Shown piece by piece: positions 53,389-62,088 of a DNA stretch of 64,000 nucleotides (the first letter of the stretch is position 1; every line of letters starts with the position of its first letter). Both the position numbers and the translations under genes were made by a program. The stretch comes from Marinilabilia salmonicolor. GTDB lineage: Bacteria > Bacteroidota > Bacteroidia > Bacteroidales > Marinilabiliaceae. The DNA is taken from assembly GCF_003003035.1 (NCBI RefSeq), contig NZ_PVTS01000005.1:124001-188000 (forward strand), read 5' to 3'. Under the pieces are notes generated by a model. That model was not told the origin of the DNA and made no database searches. It was given only the letters and a program-made list of their open reading frames with translations.

Positions 53389-53449
53389 GGTTTTTGGTTT
53401 TTAGTCAAAGCTGTAATTCTCGGTAATAATTTTTTATTGTCTTGTCGGA

Positions 53450-54688
53450 TTATTGAATCTTTCCGTTAAGGATGGTTTTTTCCACTTTGTTTTCACCATA
53501 GGCATAAGGGATATATTCTATGCCGGGGATTGGTTTGGTAATGATGAGGTTGGCTTTTTTTCCTTTGGTGATGGTTCCCAATTCATTTTGCAGTCCCATG
53601 GCATAGGCACCGTTGATGGTGACTGCATTAAGGGCCTCGCGGGGTAACATTTTATACAGAATGCTTGCCATGGATATGATTAACTGCATATTTCCGGAAG
53701 GGGAAGAGCCCGGATTGAAATCTGTCGCCAGGGTGAGAGGCAGTCCTGCATCAATGATTTCTCTTGCCGGGGCATATTTCAGATTGAGGAAGAAGGCTGC
53801 ACCCGGAAGAATAACCGGCATGGTGTCTGAATTAAGCAGAGCTTTTATTTCTTCTTCTCCTGTATATTCAAGGTGGTCAACAGATAGGGCTTTGTATTTG
53901 ATGCCGGTCTGGATGCCACCCGAAAAATCGAGTTCGTTGGCATGAATTTTTGGCTGCAGTCCATATTTGGCTGCTGCTTCCAGTATTCTGTCGGTTTGAT
54001 TGACGGAGAAAAATCCACGATCGCAGAATACATCCACAAAGTCGGCTAACTGTTCAGCTGCTACTGCCGGTAACATCTCATTGATGACCAGATCTACATA
54101 TTTGTCGGGCGTTTCTTTGAATTCAGCAGGCACGGCATGGGCCCCCAGAAATGTGGAGCGGATGGTTACCGGACTTTCCTTTTTCAGCCGTTTGATGACT
54201 CTGAGCATTTTCAATTCGGTTTCTGTGGTAAGTCCGTAACCGCTTTTAATCTCTACGGCACCGGTTCCCCAACGTACAATCTCCTGAAGTCGAAGCATGG
54301 CATCTTCAAAAAGTTGGTCTTCACCTGCTTTCTGCATTTTTTTTGCAGAATTAAGAATTCCGCCCCCCCGTTTGGCTATTTCTTCGTAACTGAGACCTTT
54401 AATTTTATCAGTGTATTCTATTTCGCGCGATTGCGGGAAAACCAGATGTGTGTGTGAATCGCACCATGCGGGTAAAACAAGGCGATCTGATGCATCAAGG
54501 ACTTCTCCTGTCTGGGATTGCGGGAGCTCATTCATAGGTCCGAAGTCACTGATAATCCCGTTTTTAATCAGGAGCCAGCCATTTTCGATGACCGGAAGAT
54601 CCTGCATGGATTTACCGGATACTTTTTGGGGAGGAGTATTGTTTGCTGAAACCAGCTGTTTGATGTTTTTTATAAGTAGTGTGTTCAT
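53450..54688 (-). CDS. hutI: Imidazolonepropionase
   Basis: The 412-residue amidohydrolase-fold enzyme opens imidazolone propionate to formiminoglutamate, the substrate of FtcD. Metal ligands are DSHTHLVF near residue 80 and the later His residues in KIHANELDFSGG and SVDHLEYTGEEE. ATDFNPGSSPSGNMQLI is the Asp-containing signature of HutI. It is first of the hutI-ftcD pair. A dispersed element lies just upstream. Confidence 0.94.
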   Translation of the reverse strand: MNTLLIKNIKQLVSANNTPPQKVSGKSMQDLPVIENGWLLIKNGIISDFGPMNELPQSQTGEVLDASDRLVLPAWCDSHTHLVFPQSREIEYTDKIKGLSYEEIAKRGGGILNSAKKMQKAGEDQLFEDAMLRLQEIVRWGTGAVEIKSGYGLTTETELKMLRVIKRLKKESPVTIRSTFLGAHAVPAEFKETPDKYVDLVINEMLPAVAAEQLADFVDVFCDRGFFSVNQTDRILEAAAKYGLQPKIHANELDFSGGIQTGIKYKALSVDHLEYTGEEEIKALLNSDTMPVILPGAAFFLNLKYAPAREIIDAGLPLTLATDFNPGSSPSGNMQLIISMASILYKMLPREALNAVTINGAYAMGLQNELGTITKGKKANLIITKPIPGIEYIPYAYGENKVEKTILNGKIQ

Positions 54689-54782
54689 CAGAATAGTTTT
54701 TTAGACTGCATTTAAAGATACAAAAATTGATTCTTTAAAGGTTGAATCCTGATGCTGAGTTTCCTCATGCTTTTTGTTACCA

Positions 54783-54895
54783 GAGTCTGTCCATAAAGTA
54801 CCACTTGCTGCTTCGCAAGCCTTGCAATTGGCACTTTCTGATCAGACACATGACTTTTTACAAGCTTTCCCGACTTTATAGACCGCACTACTAAG
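54783..54895 (+). mobile_element. Dispersed MITE-like element, copy I (short form)
   Basis: The element is about 54783-54887 (about 105 bp). CTGTCCATAAAGTACCACTTG, a short CTTCGCAAG hairpin, CAATTGGCACTTTCTGATCAGA and the CCCGACTTTATAGACCGCA right end are clear. The central hairpin is deleted. The right flank CTACTAAG (54888-54895) has no convincing left partner, so the target duplication has decayed. The rest of the 54689-55025 gap holds the purA terminator and a TATTCACTACTGGCTATTCCC tract. Confidence 0.75.
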
Positions 54896-54904
54896 GCAAT
54901 GAAT

Positions 54905-54949
54905 CAAAAAAAGCAGCTCTCTCAATACATTGAGAAGGCTGCTTTTTTG
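54905..54949 (-). terminator. Rho-independent terminator of purA
   Basis: AAAAAAGCAGC and GCTGCTTTTTT, with inner CTCAAT/ATTGAG, form a long stem with A- and T-runs on both sides. It lies 77 bases after the purA stop on the minus strand. Confidence 0.88.
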
Positions 54950-55025
54950 TAGTTTAGAAGAGGTTGACCTCAAGTCAAAACCCCAACTATTCACTACTGG
55001 CTATTCCCTATAAATTATTTTATTC

Positions 55026-56288
55026 CTATTCTCTGACAATTGTCTGTTCTCTGTCGGGGCCTACCGAAACAATTGTGATGGGAACTTCCAGTTCATCTTC
55101 CAGGTACTGGATGTAGTCTTTCAGTTGCTGGGGAAATTCCTCTTCCGACTTCAGACCTGTGAGGTCACAATTCCACCCGGGGAGTTCTTTATACACAGGT
55201 TCCAGACTTTCAGGAAGCTCAAATGGGAATTCTTCTGTGACAGTATCCCCAATTTTGTAGGCAGTGGCAATTTTAATTGTTTCAAAGCATCCCAGCACGT
55301 CGCTTTTCATCATAATCAATTTGGTAACCCCGTTAATCATAACGCTGTACTTAAGCGCTACCAGGTCAAGCCATCCGCAACGACGCGGTCTCCCTGTGGT
55401 ACTGCCGAATTCGTTGCCCTCTTTTCGCATCTTGTCACCATCCTCATCAAATAGTTCGGTAGGGAAGGGCCCTGATCCCACTCGTGTGCAGTAGGCTTTA
55501 AAGATGCCGTAAACTTCTCCGATATTCCGGGGAGATATTCCCATTCCGATACAGGCACCTGCACAAACAGTGTTGGAGGAGGTAACAAAAGGATATGAGC
55601 CAAAGTCAATATCCAGTAGGGTTCCCTGCGCTCCTTCGGCCAAAATCGACTGACCGCCTTTGATGTATCGGTTCAGTTCATGCTCACTGTCAATGAGCGT
55701 AAACTCTTTGAGGGCTTCAATGCCTTCCTGCAGACCTTTTTCATATTCAGAAAGATTGTATTCGAAACCATACATCTTAATCAGTTGCTCATGCTTTTCT
55801 TTTAAAGCAGCATATTTCTCATCAAAGCCGGACAGGATGTCGCCTACGCGAATGCCGTTACGTCCGGTTTTGTCCATATAGGTGGGGCCAATCCCTTTCA
55901 GGGTTGAACCAATTTTTGTTTTTCCTTTTGAAGCTTCAGAGGCAGCATCCAGAATTCGGTGTGTCGGCAGAATCAGGTGCGCCTTTTTGGAAATGAAAAG
56001 CGAATTGGTCAGGTCGATGCCTTGGGCTTTAAGCTCGTCAATTTCTTGCTTAAAAATGATTGGATCCAGCACCACGCCGTTTCCAATGACGTTGATTTTG
56101 TCACCCTGGAAAATTCCCGACGGGATGTTGTGAAGAACAAACTTCTTGTTGTCGAACTCAAGCGTGTGCCCTGCATTTGGGCCACCCTGAAATCGGGTTA
56201 TTACATCATATTTCGGGGTCAGAACGTCCACGACTTTTCCTTTCCCTTCGTCGCCCCATTGTAATCCTAATAGAACATCAACCTTCAT
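55026..56288 (-). CDS. purA: Adenylosuccinate synthetase
   Basis: The 420-residue GTP-dependent enzyme joins IMP and aspartate in AMP synthesis. Motifs are LLGLQWGDEGKGKVVD (P-loop with catalytic Asp), GPNAGHT with the catalytic His, GIGPTYMDKTGRNGIR and STTGRPRRCGWLD. The length matches bacterial PurA. The Fur-family gene upstream on the same strand has its own terminator, so purA is probably separate. Confidence 0.96.
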   Translation of the reverse strand: MKVDVLLGLQWGDEGKGKVVDVLTPKYDVITRFQGGPNAGHTLEFDNKKFVLHNIPSGIFQGDKINVIGNGVVLDPIIFKQEIDELKAQGIDLTNSLFISKKAHLILPTHRILDAASEASKGKTKIGSTLKGIGPTYMDKTGRNGIRVGDILSGFDEKYAALKEKHEQLIKMYGFEYNLSEYEKGLQEGIEALKEFTLIDSEHELNRYIKGGQSILAEGAQGTLLDIDFGSYPFVTSSNTVCAGACIGMGISPRNIGEVYGIFKAYCTRVGSGPFPTELFDEDGDKMRKEGNEFGSTTGRPRRCGWLDLVALKYSVMINGVTKLIMMKSDVLGCFETIKIATAYKIGDTVTEEFPFELPESLEPVYKELPGWNCDLTGLKSEEEFPQQLKDYIQYLEDELEVPITIVSVGPDREQTIVRE

Positions 56289-56344
56289 TATTCCAAGTGT
56301 TTGTGATAGTTTGAATTATGGTCCGGGTTGCCAGACTTTTGTGC

Positions 56345-56386
56345 AATAAAAATCGGAAGGCCTACCTGTTAGGTTGACATTCCGAT
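56345..56386 (-). terminator. Rho-independent terminator of the Fur-family gene
   Basis: CGGAA (56354-56358) and TTCCG (56380-56384), with an inner CCTACC/AGGTTG stem, read on the minus strand into TTTTTATTG. It lies about 40 bases after the fur-type stop. Confidence 0.7.
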
Positions 56387-56426
56387 GCGTAAAAGTAAAC
56401 ATTAAAAATCGTAAAACCTTAAATTG

Positions 56427-56903
56427 TCAGGAATTTTTGTTTTGATTCTTTTCCAGCTTCTCCTTACACTCCTTGCATGTGCCGTAAACATAAAGAGAAT
56501 GATGTGCAACAGTGAATTCCAGATTATTGGATGCGTTGTCCAGGACTATTTGAATGCTTGGATCACAAAATTCCGTTACTTTTCCACAGTTGGTACAGAT
56601 CAGGTGGTCGTGTTGCTTAGATTCAAATGCTTTTTCGAACTGAGCAATGTTTTTTCCAAACTGGTGTTTAATTACCAACTTGCAATCCAGTAAAAGGTCA
56701 ATTGTATTGTACAATGTGGCCCTGCTTACCCGGTAATTTTTGTTTTTCATGAAGATGTATAACGACTCAATGTCGAAATGCCCTTCACGAGAATATATTT
56801 CATCCAGGATGGCATAACGTTCCGGAGTTTTCCGGTGACCGTTTTTTTGCAGATACTCTGTGAATATTTGTTTGACCGTTTCTTTGTTGGATGGCCTGCT
56901 CAT
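56427..56903 (-). CDS. Fur-family transcriptional regulator
   Basis: The 158-residue protein has an N-terminal winged helix (about 5-85: [30 protein letters not shown] and [20 protein letters not shown]). The C-terminal dimer/metal domain contains [18 protein letters not shown] plus a second CxxC in GTCKECKEK, a structural zinc site. The Fur family includes iron (Fur), zinc (Zur) and peroxide (PerR) sensors; the sequence does not settle which. A good promoter precedes it. Iron-storage, catalase and peroxiredoxin genes in this window are possible targets. Confidence 0.9.
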   Translation of the reverse strand: MSRPSNKETVKQIFTEYLQKNGHRKTPERYAILDEIYSREGHFDIESLYIFMKNKNYRVSRATLYNTIDLLLDCKLVIKHQFGKNIAQFEKAFESKQHDHLICTNCGKVTEFCDPSIQIVLDNASNNLEFTVAHHSLYVYGTCKECKEKLEKNQNKNS

Positions 56904-56950
56904 AGCATGTTCCTGTTAATTAAAATGTAACAATTTGACCCTTTGTTTTG

Positions 56951-56984
56951 CAAAGATAAAAATTTTATTTAGAATAAAACCAAA
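56951..56984 (-). promoter_or_regulatory. Bacteroidota promoter of the Fur-family gene
   Basis: On the minus strand, TTTG (56981-56984) and TATCTTTG (56951-56958) are 22 bases apart. The -7 element is 47 bases before the start codon. Confidence 0.65.
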
Positions 56985-57030
56985 TTGAATTAACGAGGCG
57001 GGGTGGTAGGGGATTATCCTTCATAGTTCA

Positions 57031-57058
57031 GTCATTGCGAACGTAGTGAAGCAATCTC
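57031..57058. repeat. GTCATTGCGA...GAAGCAATCTC repeat fragment
   Basis: ATTGC and GCAAT form the ends of a 28-base imperfect palindrome. I recall near-identical sequences as dispersed repeats in many unrelated bacteria. It lies between the rel and fur genes. Confidence 0.45.
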
Positions 57059-57118
57059 AATTTTTAACCGGACAGCAATGATAAAAAATTATAGTTCGAA
57101 AAATTATGGTTCATGACC

Positions 57119-59344
57119 CTAACTTCCGTGAATTCTTTCCTGACGGGTGACGTTGTGCAAACCCTTTATTTTCATAAGGTTGAAAATAAGATTGTTGAGG
57201 TCTTCTGTGTTGTGGATGTAGATATAGATGGTGCCTTCAAAAATGCCGTCGTGACTCTCCACATGTATAGACCGCATATTGACGGTCTGATCTTCCGAAA
57301 TGACCTTGGTTATTTTGCTGACAATGCCAATCTGATCGATGCCTGACAGGTTGATGACAGCCAGAAATGATAAAATTTTATGTGACTCCCATTCGGCGGA
57401 TACGATGCGATTTCCCTGGCTCGACATCAGGCGGATGGCTACCGGGCACTTACGGCTGTGCAGAATCAGTTTATCGTCCTGATCGAGGTATCCCACCACG
57501 TCGTCACCCGGGATCGGATTACAGCAAGGAGCAATGATGTATTCCTCGGTTTCCATATCGTCCGAGACCACCATCTGCGTTTTTTTACTCTCTTTGCCAA
57601 TGTTTTTCTTTCCGGATCTTTCGTTGTTTTTTCCGAACGAAAGGCGCCAGTAACGGATCCATTTATTGGCTGTTTTATCGCTGAGTATTTTATTCAGGTT
57701 TTCGAGGTTGATGACCTCTTTTCCTATTTTAAAATAGAGTTCTTCTTTACTTGGGAGGTTGTAATAGGTCTGAAGCTTTTTCAGGATTTTGGCATTGGTG
57801 GTTAGCTTTTTCTCATTCAGTGCCTCTTCCAGTTTCTGCTCTCCTCTGTGGATAATGCCTTTTCTTTCTTTCTTAAACGCGTCTTTAATTCGGGTTTTCG
57901 CTTTTGCGGTAGTCACAAAATTTATCCAGTCGTACTTGGGTTTTTGTTTCTCAGAAGTGAGAATCTCCACCTGGTCACCACTTTTCAGTTCATAACTGAT
58001 TGGAACCAGCTTGTAATTAACTTTAGCACCTATACACTTGTATCCCAGTTCGGTGTGGATCTCGAAGGCCAGGTCGAGAGCTGTGGCTCCTTTGGGCATC
58101 ACTTTTACATCCCCTTTTGGGGTGAACAACATAATCTCCTGGGTAAAGAGGTTCAGCTTAAAATCATCCAGGAATTCAAGCGAATCAGAGTCCGGATTGT
58201 CGAGCACCTCACGGATGCGTTGTAACCAGTTGTCTAATTCAGATTCCTTTTCATTGGCTCCTTTGTATTTCCAATGTGCTGCAAACCCTCTTTCGGCAAT
58301 TTCATCCATTCGGTCAGTGCGAATCTGAATTTCTATCCAGTTGCCTTCAGGCCCCATCAGTGTTGCATGAAGGGCCTCATATCCGTTGGCTTTCGGAGTG
58401 CTTACCCAATCGCGCAGACGGTCTGGTTTTGGTTTGTAGATATCTGTAATCAACGAATATATGGTCCAGCACTGGGCTTTTTCCGGGATACCCTCTTTGG
58501 GGGTAAAAACAATCCTGATGGCCAGCAAATCATAAATCTCCTCGAACGGAATTTGTTTGCGTTGCATTTTTCGCCAGATGGAATAGATTGATTTGGGGCG
58601 TCCTTTCAGGTCAAAATCATATCCTTCTCTCGACAGTCGCTCGATGATGGGGAGCGAGAATCGGGTGATCAGGTGTTGGGTTTTATCTTTGTAATCTTCC
58701 AGTTTTGCTGAAATCTCTTCGAATATCTTCGGATGTTCATATTTGAAAGCCAGATCTTCCAGTTCCGATTTTATGGTGTAAAGGCCCAACCGATGGGCGA
58801 GGGGAGCATACATGTAGAGCGTTTCACCGGCTATTTTCAGGCGTTTGTGCTCTGGCATGGAATCCAGTGTGCGCATATTGTGCAGCCTGTCCGCAAGCTT
58901 GATCAGGATGACCCTGATGTCCTCGACCATGGTGAGAAGCAATTTGCGGAAGTTCTCCGCCTGCTTTGACTGTGTCTGGTCAAAAACCCCTTCCAGTTTG
59001 GTCAGGCCATCTACAATGTCGGCAACTTTTTTACCAAAAATTCCTTCAATATCTTCGAGTGTGTAATCGGTATCTTCAACCACATCGTGCAGCAGCGCAG
59101 CAGCCACCCCTTTGGCGCCCAGACCAATTTCATCAGCAACAATACGAGCTACGGCCAGTGGATGGAGAATGTACAATTCCCCGGACTTGCGCCTTACTCC
59201 CCTGTGGGCTTCGCTGGCCAGTTCAAACGCTTTCTGGATAAGCCGTTTTGATTCAGCATTCTGGCAGCGGGGGCACAATTCCAGCAGCTCGTTGAACTGT
59301 TGCTTAATCTCTTGTTCTTCTGATATTTTTGGTTGTTCACTCAT
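57119..59344 (-). CDS. rel: Bifunctional (p)ppGpp synthetase/hydrolase
   Basis: The 741-residue long RelA/SpoT homologue carries, in order, an HD hydrolase domain (about 45-200; ALLHDVVEDT and LIKLADRLHNMRTL), a synthetase domain (about 240-350; GRPKSIYSIWRKM, YDLLAIRIVF), TGS (about 400-460; FTPKGDVKVMPKGATALDLAFEIH), a linker with CCNPIPGDDVVGYL, and a C-terminal ACT domain (about 665-735). The intact HD motif and synthetase loop indicate both activities, so this is the stringent-response Rel enzyme. Confidence 0.95.
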   Translation of the reverse strand: MSEQPKISEEQEIKQQFNELLELCPRCQNAESKRLIQKAFELASEAHRGVRRKSGELYILHPLAVARIVADEIGLGAKGVAAALLHDVVEDTDYTLEDIEGIFGKKVADIVDGLTKLEGVFDQTQSKQAENFRKLLLTMVEDIRVILIKLADRLHNMRTLDSMPEHKRLKIAGETLYMYAPLAHRLGLYTIKSELEDLAFKYEHPKIFEEISAKLEDYKDKTQHLITRFSLPIIERLSREGYDFDLKGRPKSIYSIWRKMQRKQIPFEEIYDLLAIRIVFTPKEGIPEKAQCWTIYSLITDIYKPKPDRLRDWVSTPKANGYEALHATLMGPEGNWIEIQIRTDRMDEIAERGFAAHWKYKGANEKESELDNWLQRIREVLDNPDSDSLEFLDDFKLNLFTQEIMLFTPKGDVKVMPKGATALDLAFEIHTELGYKCIGAKVNYKLVPISYELKSGDQVEILTSEKQKPKYDWINFVTTAKAKTRIKDAFKKERKGIIHRGEQKLEEALNEKKLTTNAKILKKLQTYYNLPSKEELYFKIGKEVINLENLNKILSDKTANKWIRYWRLSFGKNNERSGKKNIGKESKKTQMVVSDDMETEEYIIAPCCNPIPGDDVVGYLDQDDKLILHSRKCPVAIRLMSSQGNRIVSAEWESHKILSFLAVINLSGIDQIGIVSKITKVISEDQTVNMRSIHVESHDGIFEGTIYIYIHNTEDLNNLIFNLMKIKGLHNVTRQERIHGS

Positions 59345-59428
59345 ATCGGAGGTTTACCTGTCGGGCCTAAAATAATGAATATAATGGTAAAATAGTATTT
59401 GAATGAGAGGTATTTTTATCCGAAAAAA

Positions 59429-60706
59429 TTAAACGCCTGCCGTGACTGTCCAAAAATCTTCAGGGTTCAGGTATTGGTTTGCCAAATCTTTTATCTGAGC
59501 AGATGAAATATTTCGAATAATCGAAATCATCTTTTCATAAAAGCTGAAGTCCATTTCGTATTCCTGGAGCGTACGGTAGATGTCAGCGGTGGAAAAGGGC
59601 CCGTCAAAATTGCGGAGGAGTTCTCCCATCATATAGCGTTTTACCATATTGAGCTCATCCTCGGGAACCAATTGTGTTTGAAGAATACGGAACTCTTCAA
59701 AGATGGCTTCGATGGCTTTTTCCCGGCTTTCGCCTGCCACTTCGCTGCTGATGCCCCAGATGCCGCTTTGCTTCAGAGGCATGATGAAAGAGCCAATGCC
59801 ATAGGTAAGACCTTTTTCTTCCCGGACTGAGGTCATCAGGCGTGATCCAAAATAACCGCCCAGCAGGGTATTGAGAATCTGAAGCGGTATGAAATCGGGA
59901 TGATGATTGTTGAAAAGAGGTCGTCCGATGCGAATGGCTGTTTGCATGGCTCCCTGCTTGTTGATATGTAATGTTTTGTTGGCTGGCGGGGTTACTTCAG
60001 GAACCTGCGGTTCTGAGTCGATGTGCTTTTTGGGTGTTTGCCCGAAATATTGATTCAGTAAGGGAATGAGCTGATCTCCCGGCTGTCCTGCAACAAAAAT
60101 TCGGGCCATCTCCGGACGATAGTGATTTGCATGAAACTCCCTGAGTTGGGAGAGACTGATGGTGTTGAAATGCTCTTTTTTCAACTGCTTTCCGTAGGGG
60201 TGGTCTGCTCCAAATATGGTTTCACTAAATGCCCGTGAGGCAATGGTTTTTACCTTCTCACCCTCAAAAACAAACTCTTCATATTTTTTTTGAAGATACA
60301 GATCATATTCATGTTCCGGGAATGATGGACGGGTAATGATTTCATGCACAATTTCCAGCATTTGCGGAAGATGGCGGGTTAAACATAGGAATGTAAAGAC
60401 CGTATTGTGATGAAAGGTCTGTGAGTTGAGAAAAGCTCCCAGAAAATCAATCTTCTCAGAAATTTCCACAGACGACTTGGTTAAAGTTCCTTCCTGCATC
60501 AGGTTGGCAGTAGTGGAAGCAATCAGTGGAATACCTGCCTGGATGGCTCCGGCGGGGAACTCGATGTCTATTTTGGTGACTTCCTGGCTTCCGGCTCTGA
60601 GAATGGAAACAGGCACCCGGTTGTTAAGTTGATGCTGCTCAACAGGCAGAAAATCAATTCTCTCGATGTCTCTAAATTCAGGGGCACTGGTTGTGATTGA
60701 TGCCAT
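59429..60706 (-). CDS. M16-family peptidase-like protein, probably non-catalytic partner
   Basis: The 425-residue protein has the two-lobed M16 (pitrilysin/MPP) fold, with FPAGAIQAGIPLIASTTANLMQEGT where active enzymes carry HxxEH. The zinc-binding His and Glu are absent there. The Arg/Tyr-rich second lobe (LGGYFGSRLMTSVREEKGLTYGIGSF) is intact. The upstream gene is a complete M16 peptidase, so the two likely form a catalytic/regulatory heterodimer like mitochondrial processing peptidase. The gap of 143 bases holds an inverted repeat. Confidence 0.88.
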   Translation of the reverse strand: MASITTSAPEFRDIERIDFLPVEQHQLNNRVPVSILRAGSQEVTKIDIEFPAGAIQAGIPLIASTTANLMQEGTLTKSSVEISEKIDFLGAFLNSQTFHHNTVFTFLCLTRHLPQMLEIVHEIITRPSFPEHEYDLYLQKKYEEFVFEGEKVKTIASRAFSETIFGADHPYGKQLKKEHFNTISLSQLREFHANHYRPEMARIFVAGQPGDQLIPLLNQYFGQTPKKHIDSEPQVPEVTPPANKTLHINKQGAMQTAIRIGRPLFNNHHPDFIPLQILNTLLGGYFGSRLMTSVREEKGLTYGIGSFIMPLKQSGIWGISSEVAGESREKAIEAIFEEFRILQTQLVPEDELNMVKRYMMGELLRNFDGPFSTADIYRTLQEYEMDFSFYEKMISIIRNISSAQIKDLANQYLNPEDFWTVTAGV

Positions 60707-60740
60707 ATGGAATGTTGTTCTTTAAGTGATTGATATTTTT

Positions 60741-60823
60741 AGGCTGAGGTTAAGGTTAAGAGGTGAGCCAGCTCATTTTTTAATACTCCGGATCTCTTGA
60801 TCTTATCCTTAACCTTAGTCCTT
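60741..60823. repeat. CTGAGGTTAAGGTTAAG inverted repeat between the two M16 genes
   Basis: The left arm CTGAGGTTAAGGTTAAG is matched by CTTATCCTTAACCTTAG on the right (two mismatches) across about 40 bases. It could form a hairpin in the operon mRNA. Confidence 0.5.
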
Positions 60824-60849
60824 TTGAAGAGAGGTTGCCTCTTGCATTC

Positions 60850-62088
60850 TTACTTCTTTGGTAAATAATAGAGTGTCGAGCAGTTTTCCGGAGCAAACAC
60901 CTTTTGGGCAACAGTTTTAACATCCCCGACGGTTACCGCCCGATAATGCTCTGGTTCTCTGTTAATCTCCTCAGCATCACCCAGCAGCTCAAATTGTGCC
61001 AGGTTCATGGCTTTATTGAGGTAATGGATTTCACCGAACACCAGGTTCGATTCAATTTTGTTTTTTACTTTTTGTAATTCATAATTACCGGGACCTTCAT
61101 TGGCCAGAATGTTTAGTTCACGTAAAATGGCATTTTCGGCATTTTCCATGGAGACCTCAGGCATCAGGCGTCCGGTAACGGTAAACAATCCGGGGTCCCG
61201 GTCGCCTGCAATGTAGGCATTCACATCCGAGAAGAGGCGTTGTTCTTTAATCAGTGACTGGAATAAGCGTGCCGATGGGCCGTTTGAAAGAATATCTGAT
61301 AGCAAATCGTTTGCGTAGAAATCCTGATCAGTTCTACTCCCATTGTGAAATACCATATGAATCATGGGGGCGGGTACATCTCTTTCTACGGTGAGGTGTC
61401 TGGCTTCTGTCTGAACAGGTTCCAGAGGGAGTTTTCTTTCCTGAATCTGTCGGGGTTTCAGCGAACCAAACCATTTCTCGGCCAGTCGGAATGCCTCCTG
61501 GGGCTGAACATTTCCCGATACCGACAATACCGCATTGTTGGGTGCGTAATGTCTGTAAAAAAACTCTTTAACATCCTCCAGGGTGGCCTGTTCAATGTGT
61601 TTTATGTCTTTTCCGATGGTTGGCCATTTGTAGGGATGTACTTTGTATGCCAGGTCTCTGATTAATAGCGGAATATCTCCATAAGGTTGATTCAGATACC
61701 TTTGCTTGAACTCTTCGATGACAACTTTACGTTGTACTTCCAGACTTTTTTCTGAGAAATCGAGTTCATTCATCCGGTCGGCTTCCAGCCAGAAGGCCGT
61801 TTCCAGATTGGTTGCGGGAAGGGTAACGTAATAGTTGGTAAAATCGTTGCTGGTCCAGGCGTTGTTTTCCCCTCCCACGTTTTGTACCGGGGTGTCGTAC
61901 GATGGTATGTTGCGTGTCCCTCCAAACATCAGATGTTCAAAAAGGTGGGCAAAACCGGTTTTGTCGGGAGCTTCATCTCTGGCTCCCACGTCGTACAACA
62001 GGTTGACTGCCACCATAGGTGTGGTTTTGTCGGTATGTACCACAACTCGTAAACCGTTGGAAAGTGTATATTTAAAATATTCTATCAT
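60850..62088 (-). CDS. Zinc-dependent M16-family peptidase, catalytic subunit
   Basis: The 412-residue protein opens with NGLRVVVHTDKTTPMVAVNLLYDVGARDE and carries the inverted zinc motif HLFEHLMFGGTRN (HxxEH) about residue 47, with the third ligand Glu expected some 75 residues later (VQRKVVIEEFKQR region). It has no signal peptide, so it is cytoplasmic or its export is not Sec-type. The start overlaps the stop of the upstream flavin oxidoreductase by four bases (ATGA). Confidence 0.9.
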   Translation of the reverse strand: MIEYFKYTLSNGLRVVVHTDKTTPMVAVNLLYDVGARDEAPDKTGFAHLFEHLMFGGTRNIPSYDTPVQNVGGENNAWTSNDFTNYYVTLPATNLETAFWLEADRMNELDFSEKSLEVQRKVVIEEFKQRYLNQPYGDIPLLIRDLAYKVHPYKWPTIGKDIKHIEQATLEDVKEFFYRHYAPNNAVLSVSGNVQPQEAFRLAEKWFGSLKPRQIQERKLPLEPVQTEARHLTVERDVPAPMIHMVFHNGSRTDQDFYANDLLSDILSNGPSARLFQSLIKEQRLFSDVNAYIAGDRDPGLFTVTGRLMPEVSMENAENAILRELNILANEGPGNYELQKVKNKIESNLVFGEIHYLNKAMNLAQFELLGDAEEINREPEHYRAVTVGDVKTVAQKVFAPENCSTLYYLPKK

